From Silene noctiflora (lineage: Eukaryota; Streptophyta; Magnoliopsida; Caryophyllales; Caryophyllaceae): DNA of 25,563 nt. The stretch lies in contig VHZZ01000019.1 of assembly GCA_009801015.1 (NCBI GenBank), positions 271,272 to 296,834 of the forward strand. Reading direction: 5' to 3'. The notes beneath the pieces were generated by a model that made no database searches, was not told where the DNA came from, and was given only the letters and a program-made list of their open reading frames with translations. The position numbers and the translations under genes are program-made. This document shows, piece after piece, positions 1 to 9,134 of this stretch (within the stretch, counting starts at the first letter, position 1; the number at the start of each line of letters is the position of its first letter).

Positions 1-114
1 AATTATTTAAATTTAATATCAAATACATTTACAAAAATAAAATAATACGTTAATTTTAACTATAAATATATATTTTATTAAATTTAAATAACGTGGGTGT
101 CCTAAATTTTATGG

Positions 115-172
115 GACGCCGTGTCACGCGTCCGTGTCGTGTCCGTGTCAGTGTCCGTGTCCGTTTTGGTGC
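115..172. repeat. GTGTCC-type short tandem repeat
   Basis: A short run of imperfect GTGTCC / CGTGTC units lies in otherwise AT-rich DNA. Similar GTGTCC-rich stretches are common in plant intergenic DNA and near retroelement debris. No coding potential is seen. The flanking 1-114 is AT-rich with nothing recognisable. Confidence 0.6.
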
Positions 173-310
173 TACCTAGTTGCCATGTTGTTGCATATTA
201 TTATTTCTCTTTCTAGGTGGAGTATAATTTTTTTTTTTAAGGTATGAAAACTAGATTGATCTTCTCGGATAGGACCAACCTATTTCATCCTTTTCGAATG
301 AGGGGATAAG

Positions 311-430
311 TTAAAGCCACCGGCTTTCAAACCACCTCGAAAGAGACGGATATAAATGTCCAATAGAAGCCATAAAGTCAGCAACTTTGTTGACTTCACG
401 ATAACAATGTGTAATTATCACTTCATCGAA
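311..430 (-). pseudogene. RNase H-like remnant of a plant retroelement
   Basis: On the minus strand an open stretch ends at a TAA (313-311). It reads ...ITHCYREVNKVADFMASIG... then HLYPSLSRWFE. The H-x-x-REx-N-x-x-AD pattern is the C-terminal signature of plant type I RNase H domains found in non-LTR retroelements and derived reverse-transcriptase-like proteins. Only about 35 codons remain. Upstream, part of the stretch is duplicated (the AAGTGATAATTA motif occurs twice within 60 bp) and stop codons interrupt the frame. No reverse transcriptase or poly(A) tail is visible. It is best read as a decayed LINE fragment. Confidence 0.55.
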
Positions 431-1271
431 GCAATGAATGTCTAATTATCACTTCACGATCGCAAGTGGAATACATGTGAGAACTGAGAATAAGTAATCT
501 CGTGAATTAATTGTGTAGTCATATTTAATTTAGGTAATTTTATTGTTATTTTCTATGCACACTTTATTAAATTATGATCGTAATAAAATTTTTTGGAAAT
601 TTTACGTATGAAATAGTAAAATGTGCATTGGAAATTAAGAAATGATATTTATGAATTATATTTGTGCTCGCTTTGTTAACATTTAGAATAATTTAGATCG
701 ACTAATATTCAAACAAAACAAGTTTTTAAAGGCTCGGAATAACACTATTGTAGCATTATTTGTCATTTGCTCATTTTTTTTATATTTAGATTTTGCATAC
801 AAGATAATCTTCGAAAATCTAAATGTGTTATTTTAGTATAATGATTAAAAGCGGACTAAGTTATCGACTTTAACAAATAGAGTCCTGAATTCGAATTCTT
901 TAATACCTTAAAGCCAAAAAAAATAAAATATAGTCAACGATTTTTAATAAATTTTATCTTCTTCAAATACTTTTTCAACCAAAAAAAATTGACATCTATC
1001 TACTTGCAGTTGATCTTGCTCCAGACGGGACGGAACATTTTAATCTAAATCAATAAAACGAAATTTTATGATTATTTTACAGCTAAATGTGACCACTATT
1101 AAAACAAGAATTTGCGACAAATGAATAAGGCAACTATGTCCGATGCATGTATTACACATGCTAGTACAATTGTACAATACCTGCACCGACAGAAAAAATC
1201 CATAGATTTGTCCGTCAGAAAAAAATGAACTAAAATGTATGACAAATATAGAAGAAGTCTTGATTAAAACG
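431..1271. other. AT-rich intergenic DNA, nothing recognised
   Basis: This stretch has homopolymer runs, no long open frame on either strand and no clear terminal repeats. The short minus-strand open frame reaching 1040 shows no domain-like composition and looks fortuitous. Probably decayed repeat DNA. Confidence 0.5.
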
Positions 1272-1421
1272 GCTAATATCCGTTTTAAGCTTAAGATGTA
1301 TAATGGTCTCTCACACAAATGCAAGTGGGAGGCAAGTGGGTGGTCCACTTGCCTCCCACCTGCATTTGTGTGAGAGAATCACTATCCGTCTTAAGTTTGT
1401 CTTAAGTTTAAGACGGATAGT
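1272..1421. mobile_element. Palindromic MITE-like element
   Basis: The core is a near-perfect inverted repeat. Arm 1307-1339 pairs with 1345-1377 with 32 of 33 positions matching, around a 5-base loop. Outside it, left (about 1272-1300) and right (1378-1421) flanks carry CCGTTTTAAGCTTAAGA and ATCCGTCTTAAG / CTTAAGTTTAAGACGGAT, also mutually palindromic. This is the foldback structure of a miniature inverted-repeat element. I could not identify a clean target-site duplication. The two open frames crossing the element are products of the inverted repeat, not genes. Confidence 0.75.
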
Positions 1422-1834
1422 TGCGTGTGCTATTTACGTACAATTGTATATGTCTGATCCTTTTCAACAACTGGAAAAAAACTTGATTTTCAATTGTACT
1501 GTATATGTTATTGTTGCAAGTCATTTTCATTTCTTAGCTTTATCAATTCAATCTAATTCTCTAAATAGTCGCGACGGTTTTACTGTTTATAAAAGTATTG
1601 GGACGAGAAAATGAAATGAGAAAGATAATGATGATCGGAAAAAAAAAAAAAATTGCTGACAACTTCGCGACTTATTATTGTAGCAAACGATTAAAAGTCA
1701 GATAAAAAATGGCACACATGAGTTGAAATTAGCTTCGATTTACATTAGCACGAATAATTAGGAAGACGGTGAAGAAGACGCCTTTTAGGACGCTTCCTGA
1801 TGGTATATATTGTTGTTCTTCATTGTTGAGTACG
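1422..1834. other. RGLG 3' flank and probable 3' UTR
   Basis: This AT-rich stretch lies beyond the stop of the minus-strand RGLG gene. It should contain that gene's 3' UTR and polyadenylation site, but I see no strong canonical signal whose position I would defend. A 14-base A run lies near 1639-1652. Confidence 0.4.
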
Positions 1835-4234
1835 TCAACAGAGCTTAATTCTGACATCGATTGCACGTAGACAAATTGGGCAAGTTTCGAGAAACCCTCC
1901 ACAGTCGGAACATGCCTAAAACAAAGATTAACAAATGAGGAAGAATTCATTATTTGAACTGTGGACATTGGACAGTAGCTGGTTAAAATTTGAGGTTTAA
2001 GATATTACCTGATGGCCGCAGCCAAATACCATGTCCCTCGGGTTGAAAATGCAAACGGGGCAAAGCTGTTTCATATCGAGATTATGAAGTATTAAGCAGA
2101 ATGGATCGCAAAACTCTATATACTTATTGTAGCTTGCTATTTTTACGAAGAGCTACCTGACTATCATACGCAGGAATTGACATTGACGTAGTAGGTGTAG
2201 CTGAACTAGTCCCAGTCCCTTTGTCACGAGTAGAAGTACTATGCAGGAAACTGCTTGTCCGCGAATTGCTTCCTTTGTCACGAGTAGAAGTACTATGCAG
2301 AAAGCTGCTGGACTGGGAATATGACCTTGAGCGACTGAGTGAAGCAAATTTGTTGCAGTGAGGCGGGGGGAGAGGAACCTTCACTTGACAATGTCCTGTT
2401 CGGCGACTGATAGGGGAAAGAAAAACTTAGTTCCGAATAATAATGTCTAAGTGGAACAAAAACAGAACAAATAGCGGAAAGTTTTACCCCAGTAAACCAT
2501 GCTCAAGAGTGGCTTTGTACTGAAAAGGTATCTCCATCAAGGCAGAAAGAGCGAACTCCGTCTGCTTTCTTGAGATATCGGCCTTCTTTGACATTATTTC
2601 AGTGAAATTCACAAACTAGACACAAAAATAACTCAAGTTAGTACCGCATGTCAGAAGAATAAAAAACATAATCTTTTAACCATGGTTCCGTAGATCAATT
2701 TCTTACCTGAAAATTGTCGAAAGCACGAGCGGGAATATTATCATCAAATTCTCTCATCATATCCCAAGGTCCATCTCCCACCCCAACCAGCACTATAGAC
2801 AAGGGATATTCACTGCAATTTAAAAGGGATGTACAGTTTAGGGAAGAAACGGAATATTAATAGGGTTAGTGTGCCAATGTATTATGTATACGAGCGTGAA
2901 ATGAAGAGATTGAGCATTGTATTTATCTGAACTCTGAAGGGTGGGGATTGGGGAGAGGGGATCACCTTGCTTTAACAATTGCCTCAATCGTATTCTGCTC
3001 TTGAGGACTAAGGTGGCCTGGCTCAGTGTCAACACTCCGTGTGACCTGATGTGACACAAAAGGACTTAGGGAGCGACAATCATAATCATAAAGTCCGCTA
3101 TACCAAGAAGTTCATAAAATTCACCAAGTTATCCTAAATAGTAGAGAATGGCATAAGGAAAAAGAAATAAAACATATTTAAAACCTGTCCGTCTGCAATA
3201 ATCAGCAGAACATGATACTGTCCGCCGCTTTGCTCAACAATAGTCATACCCATTTCAATAATAGGGGCAAAAGAGGTTGGCCCTGTCAAAGTTTTGACAA
3301 TCGAACATATTAAAACACTAGATGAACTAGATAGATATTAACTGACTAACCAAGCCTCAGTTCAATAGCTGAATTCAGAATGAAGCGATTACCTGCAAGC
3401 CGAAGCTGAGGCACTATTTCTCTATAACGAGACAGAACTTCTTCAAATCCCTGGCAGTATCTATTATCATCACAGAAACTGAAGACATCCTGGTCATGTG
3501 TTGACGCTGTGCATACGAGTTTTAACAAAGAACAGAAAAGCTCAATTCGGAGGATCAGACAATAATATAAGGCCAGTTAACGAAATCTGACTGATAGGAC
3601 TTACCATCTCCGAATCCATAACATGGAATCAAGTTATCCTCATCAAATTTAGACAGGGTCTTTCCGATGATTGATATAGCTTGCTCGTAAGGGTTTGATT
3701 TGTCTCCAATGTGATGTAGACATTTTTTATTGAATGACTTTGCACCTGAGTTTAAAAAAGGTTAAGCAGAATGCATTATGTAGCAAAATGAACACATTGA
3801 ACAAATTAGAGTTATAAGGTTGAACCAGTCCACTCATTGCTCTTTGTGAAATCGATGCCAACGATTAAATTGGAGGACTCAAGCCCGGCTTGTGCAAGTG
3901 CTGCAGTAACCTATACCAAGAATTTTAGTCATTAATATCCTGAACATATATTAGCATGACAATCGACAAGCAAAAGGTTTACCTCGTCCAAGGTGCGATA
4001 GTTATCAGGAATCTTAGAATATTTCCTTTGCAACCTTCTACTAGGCTGTGCATTACTCTGAGGAGAAGGAGCAGATGGGTAACCATAAGGTGAAGGTGAA
4101 TTCGGATGTGGAGGCGTAAAAGCCCCTTGCTGCGTAAATCCTGACTGAAATTGATTTGGAGATGACGGATATCCCCCAACCCCATAATGTTGGTTGTTAT
4201 TCTTAAGGGGATCCTTGGAAATATTACCTCCCAT
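1835..4234 (-). CDS. RGLG: RGLG-type copine/vWA-RING E3 ubiquitin ligase
   Basis: Plant RGLG proteins are RING-type E3 ubiquitin ligases, many N-myristoylated and plasma-membrane associated; Arabidopsis members act in hormone and drought signalling. Exons (minus): 4234-3983, 3910-3826, 3745-3605, 3506-3393, 3282-3185, 3045-2966, 2812-2707, 2615-2488, 2406-2157, 2065-2009, 1915-1835; all introns GT-AG, 463 residues (family about 470). The start MGGNISKD gives a Gly2 myristoylation context. A Pro/Ser/Gln-rich N-terminus (~10-65) and a basic RRLQRKYSKI precede the copine-like vWA domain (~98-330), with a MIDAS-like D104-F-T106-K-S108. Motifs PCYGFGD, STHDQDVFSF and DGPWDMMREFDDN are typical of the family. 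The C-terminal RING has C420, C423, C434, H436, C439, C442, C449 and C452, a complete C3HC4. The end is RIKLC, where the Arabidopsis RGLG2 I recall ends RIKLY. The paralogue number cannot be assigned. Confidence 0.93.
2202..2309 (-). repeat. 54-bp coding tandem duplication in RGLG
   Basis: Two adjacent 54-base units (2309-2256 and 2255-2202, minus) encode the 18-residue repeats 368-385 and 386-403, each starting SSFLHSTSTRDKG. The first ~38 bases differ at only two third-codon positions, so the duplication is fairly recent. It lengthens the Ser/Thr-rich linker between the vWA domain and the RING without breaking the frame. Confidence 0.9.
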
Positions 4235-4513
4235 GATTTCTGACCGGAAAACTCTCCCAGGATACACGAATGCACTCAAAAGCAACAGCCAGGAAATCAC
4301 AAAAAACAAACTTTACTACATTCAATTCTCATTCTCATTCTCATTCTCATTCCTCACTGCCTCTTAAATATCCGGAAATTATCAAAATCGACAACTTGCC
4401 CTAAGATGACTATGTCGACACAGGGAAAGCTTCAACACACACCAATTCCACATCCCTTTCTTCCCTAGAAGTATTCTTACTGACCCACTAGCAATAAAAT
4501 TATTACTCGTACC
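4235..4513 (-). promoter_or_regulatory. RGLG leader with possible 5' UTR intron
   Basis: Just upstream of the RGLG ATG the sense strand reads TTTTCCGGTCAG then AAATCATGG, a plausible splice acceptor at 4241-4240. Further upstream, ACCAG|GTACGAG is a donor-like site ending its exon at 4513. A 273-base leader intron is therefore possible. Myristoylated RGLG genes often have leader introns, but this is inferred from motifs only. Confidence 0.3.
4325..4353. repeat. ATTCTC microsatellite
   Basis: Four tandem ATTCTC units are followed by an imperfect one (ATTCCTC). On the RGLG sense strand this is a (GAGAAT)n purine-rich tract in the leader, or inside a leader intron if there is one. Confidence 0.85.
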
Positions 4514-4660
4514 TGGTAAACATAATGCAACCAGAAAAAGCCTACAAATTGCATTCGAATAAATCTACACTGCTATCAATTCTCGTACCTGGTAAACATA
4601 ATGCAACCAGAAAATGCCTACAAATTGCATTTGAATGAAAATCTACACTGCTATCAATTC
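4506..4660. repeat. 76-bp tandem duplication upstream of RGLG
   Basis: Copy 1 (4506-4581) and copy 2 (4582-4660) both begin CTCGTACCTGGTAAACATAA and end CTGCTATCAATT. They differ by a few substitutions and a 3-base length change. Each carries a sense-strand donor-like ACCAG|GTACGAG, so the duplication doubles a potential 5' UTR splice donor (exon ends 4513 or 4589). Confidence 0.9.
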
Positions 4661-5024
4661 CAATCAAACTACCAGTCAGAATCCACAATCACTGTTAATT
4701 TTTGCCAGAAGAGTATATACCGTTATTATTCATTTGCGAATAAAAGATAGGGAAATTTCTCTCAGTTTCCCAGCATTCATCATACACCTTTTAAGCTCCC
4801 TGATCTCATTATAATGACATTTATCAGCAGCTGCTAGCATACGTTATACGTACACTATCAGCATACTGTATTTAGTTGATCAATGCTTCAGCTTGCAGCA
4901 ATTCAGTGCCTATATATATACTCCGTCATTCCTCAGTCCATAGCATGTACACTGTCGCATTCAGACAGCTACAAAACCACTTCGCTTTCCAATGTTTTCT
5001 TCTGTTCTTCCTCGATATCTCATT
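4661..5024. other. RGLG upstream DNA
   Basis: This is presumed promoter sequence for the minus-strand RGLG gene. A TA microsatellite (about 4912-4920) is followed by ACTCCGTCATTCC, reminiscent of an ACTCCCTC-type MITE end. No promoter element can be assigned firmly. Confidence 0.3.
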
Positions 5025-8000
5025 GCATTTTCCCATAAGGTCCGAAACAAAAACGTTCGTAAATCATACGGATAATTTCTCGGGTCAGATAAAGCGGCCA
5101 CACAAAGTTTGAGTAGCATCGATGGTCGTTTGAGGTTTCCCGGCATACCATAAACCAGTCTCGTGTGAAAATCGGTTAATTAGGAACAACGGACTAATAG
5201 TTGTTATTTGAGTCTCAAATCTAATAGGGTGACTCCATCAAGAAACGATCCCGAACGTCTGAAATTGAAATATATACACGGTTTTCGGGATTTCAGGATC
5301 TCAACTCAAAAATGTCCGTAAATCACACCGAGAGTTCCTCGAGTTAGGTTAAGCGGCCACACAAATTTTGAGGAGCAACAAAAGTTGTTTGAGGTTCCCC
5401 GTATGCGATAAATCACTCACCTGCGAAAAATGGATTATTAGAAACAATTGATTAAAAAGTTGTTATTTGAGATTGAAATCGAATAGGTAACTCCTCAAAC
5501 TAACTCGATTATGTGGTAGAAAAATCGTTAGAAAAAAAAAACGTGACCAAGCACGACCTCCCGAACGACGGAAATGAAGTATATAATACACGGTTTCGGG
5601 ATTTCGGGGCCTCGGAATAAAAATGTCCATAAATTACATGGACAGCTCCTCGGGTCAGATAAAGCGACCACGCGAATTTTGAGGAGCATTAAAGGACGTT
5701 TGAGGTTCCCGGCATGCAATAAATCAGTCTCGTGTGAAAATCGGATAATTAGAAACAATGGACTAAATAGTTATTTGGGACTGAAATCTAATAGGGTGAC
5801 CTCTGAAACAATCCCATTTATGTGAAAGGAAAGCTTGGAGAAAAATAAATGTGACCCGCCACGACCTTTCGAAAGGCTGAAACTGAAGCGTAATACACGG
5901 TTTTTGCAATTTTAGGGTCCGCAACAAAAACGTCTATAAATCATATGGATAATTTCTCGGGTCAGATAAAACGGCCACACAAAATTTGAGTAAGAACAAT
6001 GGTCGATTGAGGATCCTGGTAAGCGATAAACCAGTCTCATGCGAAAATCGGTTAGTTAGAAACAATGGACTAATAGTTGTTATTTGGGACTGAAAGCTAA
6101 TCGACTTCATCCTGAAACGATCCCGTTTATGTGAAAGGAAAACCGGGAGAAAAAGAAACATGACCCGGTATGACCTTATGAACGGCTGGAATTGAAGTAT
6201 ATAATACACGGTTTCCGGGATTTCAGAGTCCCGACTCAAAAATGTCCATAAATCCACAAGGATAGTTCCTCGAGTCATATAAAGCGGGCACACAAAATTT
6301 GAGGAGCAATAAAGGTCATTTGAGGTTCCCCGTATACGATAAACCAGTCACGTACGAAAATTGGATTTTTAGGAACAATTGATTAAATAGTTGTTATTTG
6401 AGACTGAAATCGAATAGGGTAACTCCTGTAATTAACTCGATTATGTGGCAGGAAAACCGTGAGAAAAAGAAACGTGACCAGGCACGACCTCCCGAACGAC
6501 TAAAATTGAAGTGTATAGTACACGGTTTTCAGGATTTTAGGGTACCGGAATAAAAATGTTCGTAAATCACATGGACAGTTTTTCGGGTTAGATAAAGCGA
6601 CCATGCATAATTTGAGGAGCGTTAAAGGACGTTTGAGGTTCCCGGTAGGCGATAAATCAGTATCGTGTGAAAATCGAATAATTGGAAATAATAGACTAAT
6701 TAGTTATTTGTGATTGAAATATAATAAGATGACCTCTTAAACAACCCTGTTTATGTGGAAAGAAAAGTCGGGAGAAAAAGAAATGTGACCCGCGACGACC
6801 TTTCAAATTGCTGAACCTGAAGCGTAATACACGGTTTTCGCGATTTTAGGGTCAAGAACAAAAACGTTTGTAAATCATACGAACATTTCCTCGTGTCAGA
6901 TAAAGTGGCCATACAAAGTCTAAGTAGCAACAATGGTCGTTTGAGGTTCCCGGTATGCGATAAACCAGTTTCGTCCGAAAATCGGTTAATTAGGAACAAT
7001 GGATTAGTAGTTGTTATTTGGGATTGAAATCTAATAGAGTGACTCCATCCTGAAACGATACTGTTTACGTTGAAGCAAAACCGGGAGAAAAAGAAACATG
7101 ACCCGTTACGACCTCTCAAACGGCTGAAATTGAAGTGTATATAATATACGTTTTTCGGGATTTTAGAGTCCCGGCTCAAAAATGTCAGTAAATCACAAAG
7201 ATAGTTCATCGGGTCAGATAAAGCGGCCACAAAATTTTTGAGGAGGAATAAAGGTCGTTTGAGTTTCCCCGTATGCGATAAATTGAAGTGTATATAATAT
7301 ACGTTGTTATTTGCGACTGAAATCGAATAGGGTAACTCCTGAAATGAACTTGATTATGTGGTAGGAAAACCGTGAGAATAAGAAACGTGACCAGACACGA
7401 CCTCCCGAACGACTAAAATTGAAGTGTATAATACACGATTTTTGGGATTTCCTCGGAATAAAAATGTTCGTAAATCACATGGACAGTTCCTCGGGTCAGA
7501 TAAAACGATCATGCAAACTTTGAGGACCATTAAAGGACGTTTGAGTTTTCCGATATGCGATACATCAGTCTCGTATAAAAATCGGATAATTAGAAACAAT
7601 GGACTAAGTAGTTTACCTGGGCCCGAGATCTAATAGGGTGACCTCTTAAACAACCCTGTTTATGTGGAAGGAAAGTCGAGAGAATAAGAAATGTGACCCG
7701 TGACGAACTTTTGAACGACTGAAATTGAAGTGTATAGTATAAGGTTTTTTGGGATTTCAGGCTCCCGACTAAAAAATGTTCGTAAATCACACGGACAGTT
7801 TCTCGGTTCAGATAAAGCGGCCATACAAAATTTGGAAGGAAAATCGAAAGAAAAAGAAATGTGACCTTGTACGACCTCCCGAAAGGCTGAAATTGAAGTA
7901 TATAATACATGGTTTTCGGGATTTCAGGGTCCCCGCTCAAAAATGTCCATAAATCACACGGACAATTCATCGGGTCAAATAAAACGACCACACAAATTTT

Positions 8001-8114
8001 AAGGAGCAACAAAAGTCGTTTGAGGTTCCTCGTATGCGATAAACCAGACAAGTGCCAAAATTGGATTATTAGGAACAATTTATTGAATAGTTGTTAGTTG
8101 GGACTAAAATCGAA
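5025..8114. repeat. Satellite-like array: ~310-bp monomers in ~930-bp trimers
   Basis: About 11 diverged copies of one monomer run head to tail. The conserved G of the G-T-[CT]-[CA]-[GA]-TAAATCA word lies at 5055, 5314, 5625, 5932, 6244, 6558, 6866, 7184, 7466, 7778 and 7945, giving spacings of 259, 311, 307, 312, 314, 308, 318, 282, 312 and 167. The short spacings are internal deletions. The bases before this word sort monomers into three classes in strict order: A (..AACAAAAACG), B (..CTCAAAAATG), C (..GGAATAAAAATG). Class C also shares GGACGTTTGAGG and GTGACCTCT; B shares GGTAACTCCT; A shares GTGACTCCATC. Same-class copies are about 880-940 bp apart. The shared words are GGGTCAGATAAAGCGGCCAC, TTTGAGGTTCC, GCGATAAACCAG and TAATACACGGTTTTCGGGAT. 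The open frames inside are short, change frame between units and look fortuitous. Confidence 0.93.
7280..7305 (+). repeat. Template-switch patch inside monomer B3
   Basis: These 26 bases are an exact copy of 7127-7152, 153 bases upstream in monomer A3. In B3 they replace about 46 bases that other B monomers have between GATAAA and GTTGTTATTTG. This accounts for the short 282-base spacing. Confidence 0.85.
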
Positions 8115-8413
8115 AACATAATTTATTTACAAAATTTAATTGTTTAGAAACATTTTTTTTAGCAGTTTAGGCGTTTTAAGCATTATTTACTAAATTTAGG
8201 GGTACAAGTGATGTTTTTGATAAAGAATAACAAAAAAAATATAATAAAACACTAGGGGTATCATCACCGTGTCAGAGTACCACGTAGAAAAATTCAAAGA
8301 TTTTTTAGATCGGGTTGGCAATAGACAAACACATGTCTTGTAGTGCATTTTATGTTGCAAAAATTATTGTGTTATCCGGAAAAACATTACTCATTACATC
8401 TAAGCCTTTTTAA
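8115..8413. other. AT-rich spacer right of the satellite array
   Basis: The array homology stops after GGACTAAAATCGAA. The following 300 bases have homopolymer runs and no open frame or terminal repeat that I recognise. Confidence 0.4.
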
Positions 8414-8928
8414 TAGAGGTGACAATTATTGACACGATACGAAAACACGACACGAACCGTACACGTAGTTAGCGGGTTAGGCTTAACACTTTATGACCCA
8501 TTTAAGTAATTGGGTTGACAGGGATACGACACAAAATTTAAATGGATCAAGTTAGGGTTGTGTTCTTTTGACACGAATCCGACACGAATAAATTGTTTAT
8601 TTAAAAGTGTCATTTATATTTAAGTTAAATCAATAACCCAAATAAATAACTTAAAAATATGTATTTTCATTCATCATTTATGGGATAATAGGGGTATAAA
8701 ACTTAGTTTAGTTTATTGGATTAAATGGGTTAAAAATGATCTACTAAAACATAAATGGGTTAAACAAGTCGGGTAAAGTTATGAAAAAATTAAATGAGTT
8801 GGGTTAGGGTCGATACAAATGACCTGTTTATGTTTTTGGGTTAGGTTAGCGTTGGGGTCGTGGTGACTCGTTTAAAGTTGACATAAATACAAACATGATC
8901 ACGACACAACTTGATCTATTCGCCAAGC
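8414..8928. mobile_element. Diverged ACACGAC-type hAT-like MITE
   Basis: The left end reads TAGAGGTGACAATTATTGAC followed by ACGAAAACACGACACGAAC. The interior has GGGTTAGG, ACCCATTTAA and AAATGGGTTAAA words, and the right end has ATCACGACACAAC then TTCGCCA. This matches my memory of a common plant non-autonomous family that starts near TAGGGGTGGCAATTATTGACACG and ends with the inverse. Both ends are degraded and I cannot show a clean 8-base duplication. It has no coding capacity. Confidence 0.5.
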
Positions 8929-8934
8929 TTACTC

Positions 8935-9065
8935 TTTTTTTTTTTTTTTTTTACAAGAAAGGGGAGGGGGAGTCGCATTACAAGAAAGAGGAGATGGATT
9001 CGAACCTGAGACCTATTGTGGACAATAGGTCCGTTTTAACCACTAGACTAAGACATCTTCGGTGC
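8935..9065 (-). mobile_element. tRNA-derived SINE with poly(A) tail
   Basis: On the minus strand an A-box-like TAGTCTAGTGGTTAAAACGG (9050-9031) and a B box GGTTCGAATCC (9006-8996) are spaced as in RNA polymerase III internal promoters. About 43 bases of purine/pyrimidine-skewed sequence follow, then an 18-base A tract (T run at 8935-8952 on plus). The region between the boxes is a 9-bp hairpin with a 2-base loop (ACCTATTGT / ACAATAGGT), so this is not a working tRNA. It is a short tRNA-related SINE. Target-site duplications were not resolved. Confidence 0.72.
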
Positions 9066-9102
9066 CTACTTTTAAATATTCTATTTTGTGAATTGTCTTT
9101 AA

Positions 9103-9134
9103 CTAGTATAGATCCCGTGCTACAACACGGTATT
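9103..9134 (-). mobile_element. Possible Helitron 3' terminus
   Basis: On the minus strand a short hairpin (CCGTG...CACGG, near 9128-9113) is followed about 11 bases later by CTAG (9106-9103) and then T. That is the arrangement of a Helitron 3' end: a subterminal hairpin, CTRR, and insertion beside T. The body would extend to higher coordinates. I cannot locate a matching 5' TC end, and the stem is only 5 bp. Confidence 0.35.

Noticed and set aside
1040-1614. Two opposed ~100-codon open frames
   Set aside because: Both share the peptide PLASHLHLCER because they read opposite arms of the palindromic MITE. No coding signature.
3932-4309. A signal peptide (MFFVISWLLLLSAFV) before MGGNISKD in RGLG
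   Set aside because: The family begins at MG with a myristoylation site. The hydrophobic extension is leader sequence, likely intronic, and ends with an acceptor-like CAG before the ATG.
5528-8097. Recurrent minus-strand open frames with LKRPL...ALSDPR...LRTFL motifs across the repeat array
   Set aside because: They are translations of the satellite monomer. The ~310-bp unit is not a multiple of three, frames shift between copies and stops interrupt them. Not a gene family.
8990-9056. A tRNA gene on the minus strand
   Set aside because: A and B boxes are present, but the anticodon arm is a 9-bp stem with a 2-base loop and an A tail follows. It is a SINE.
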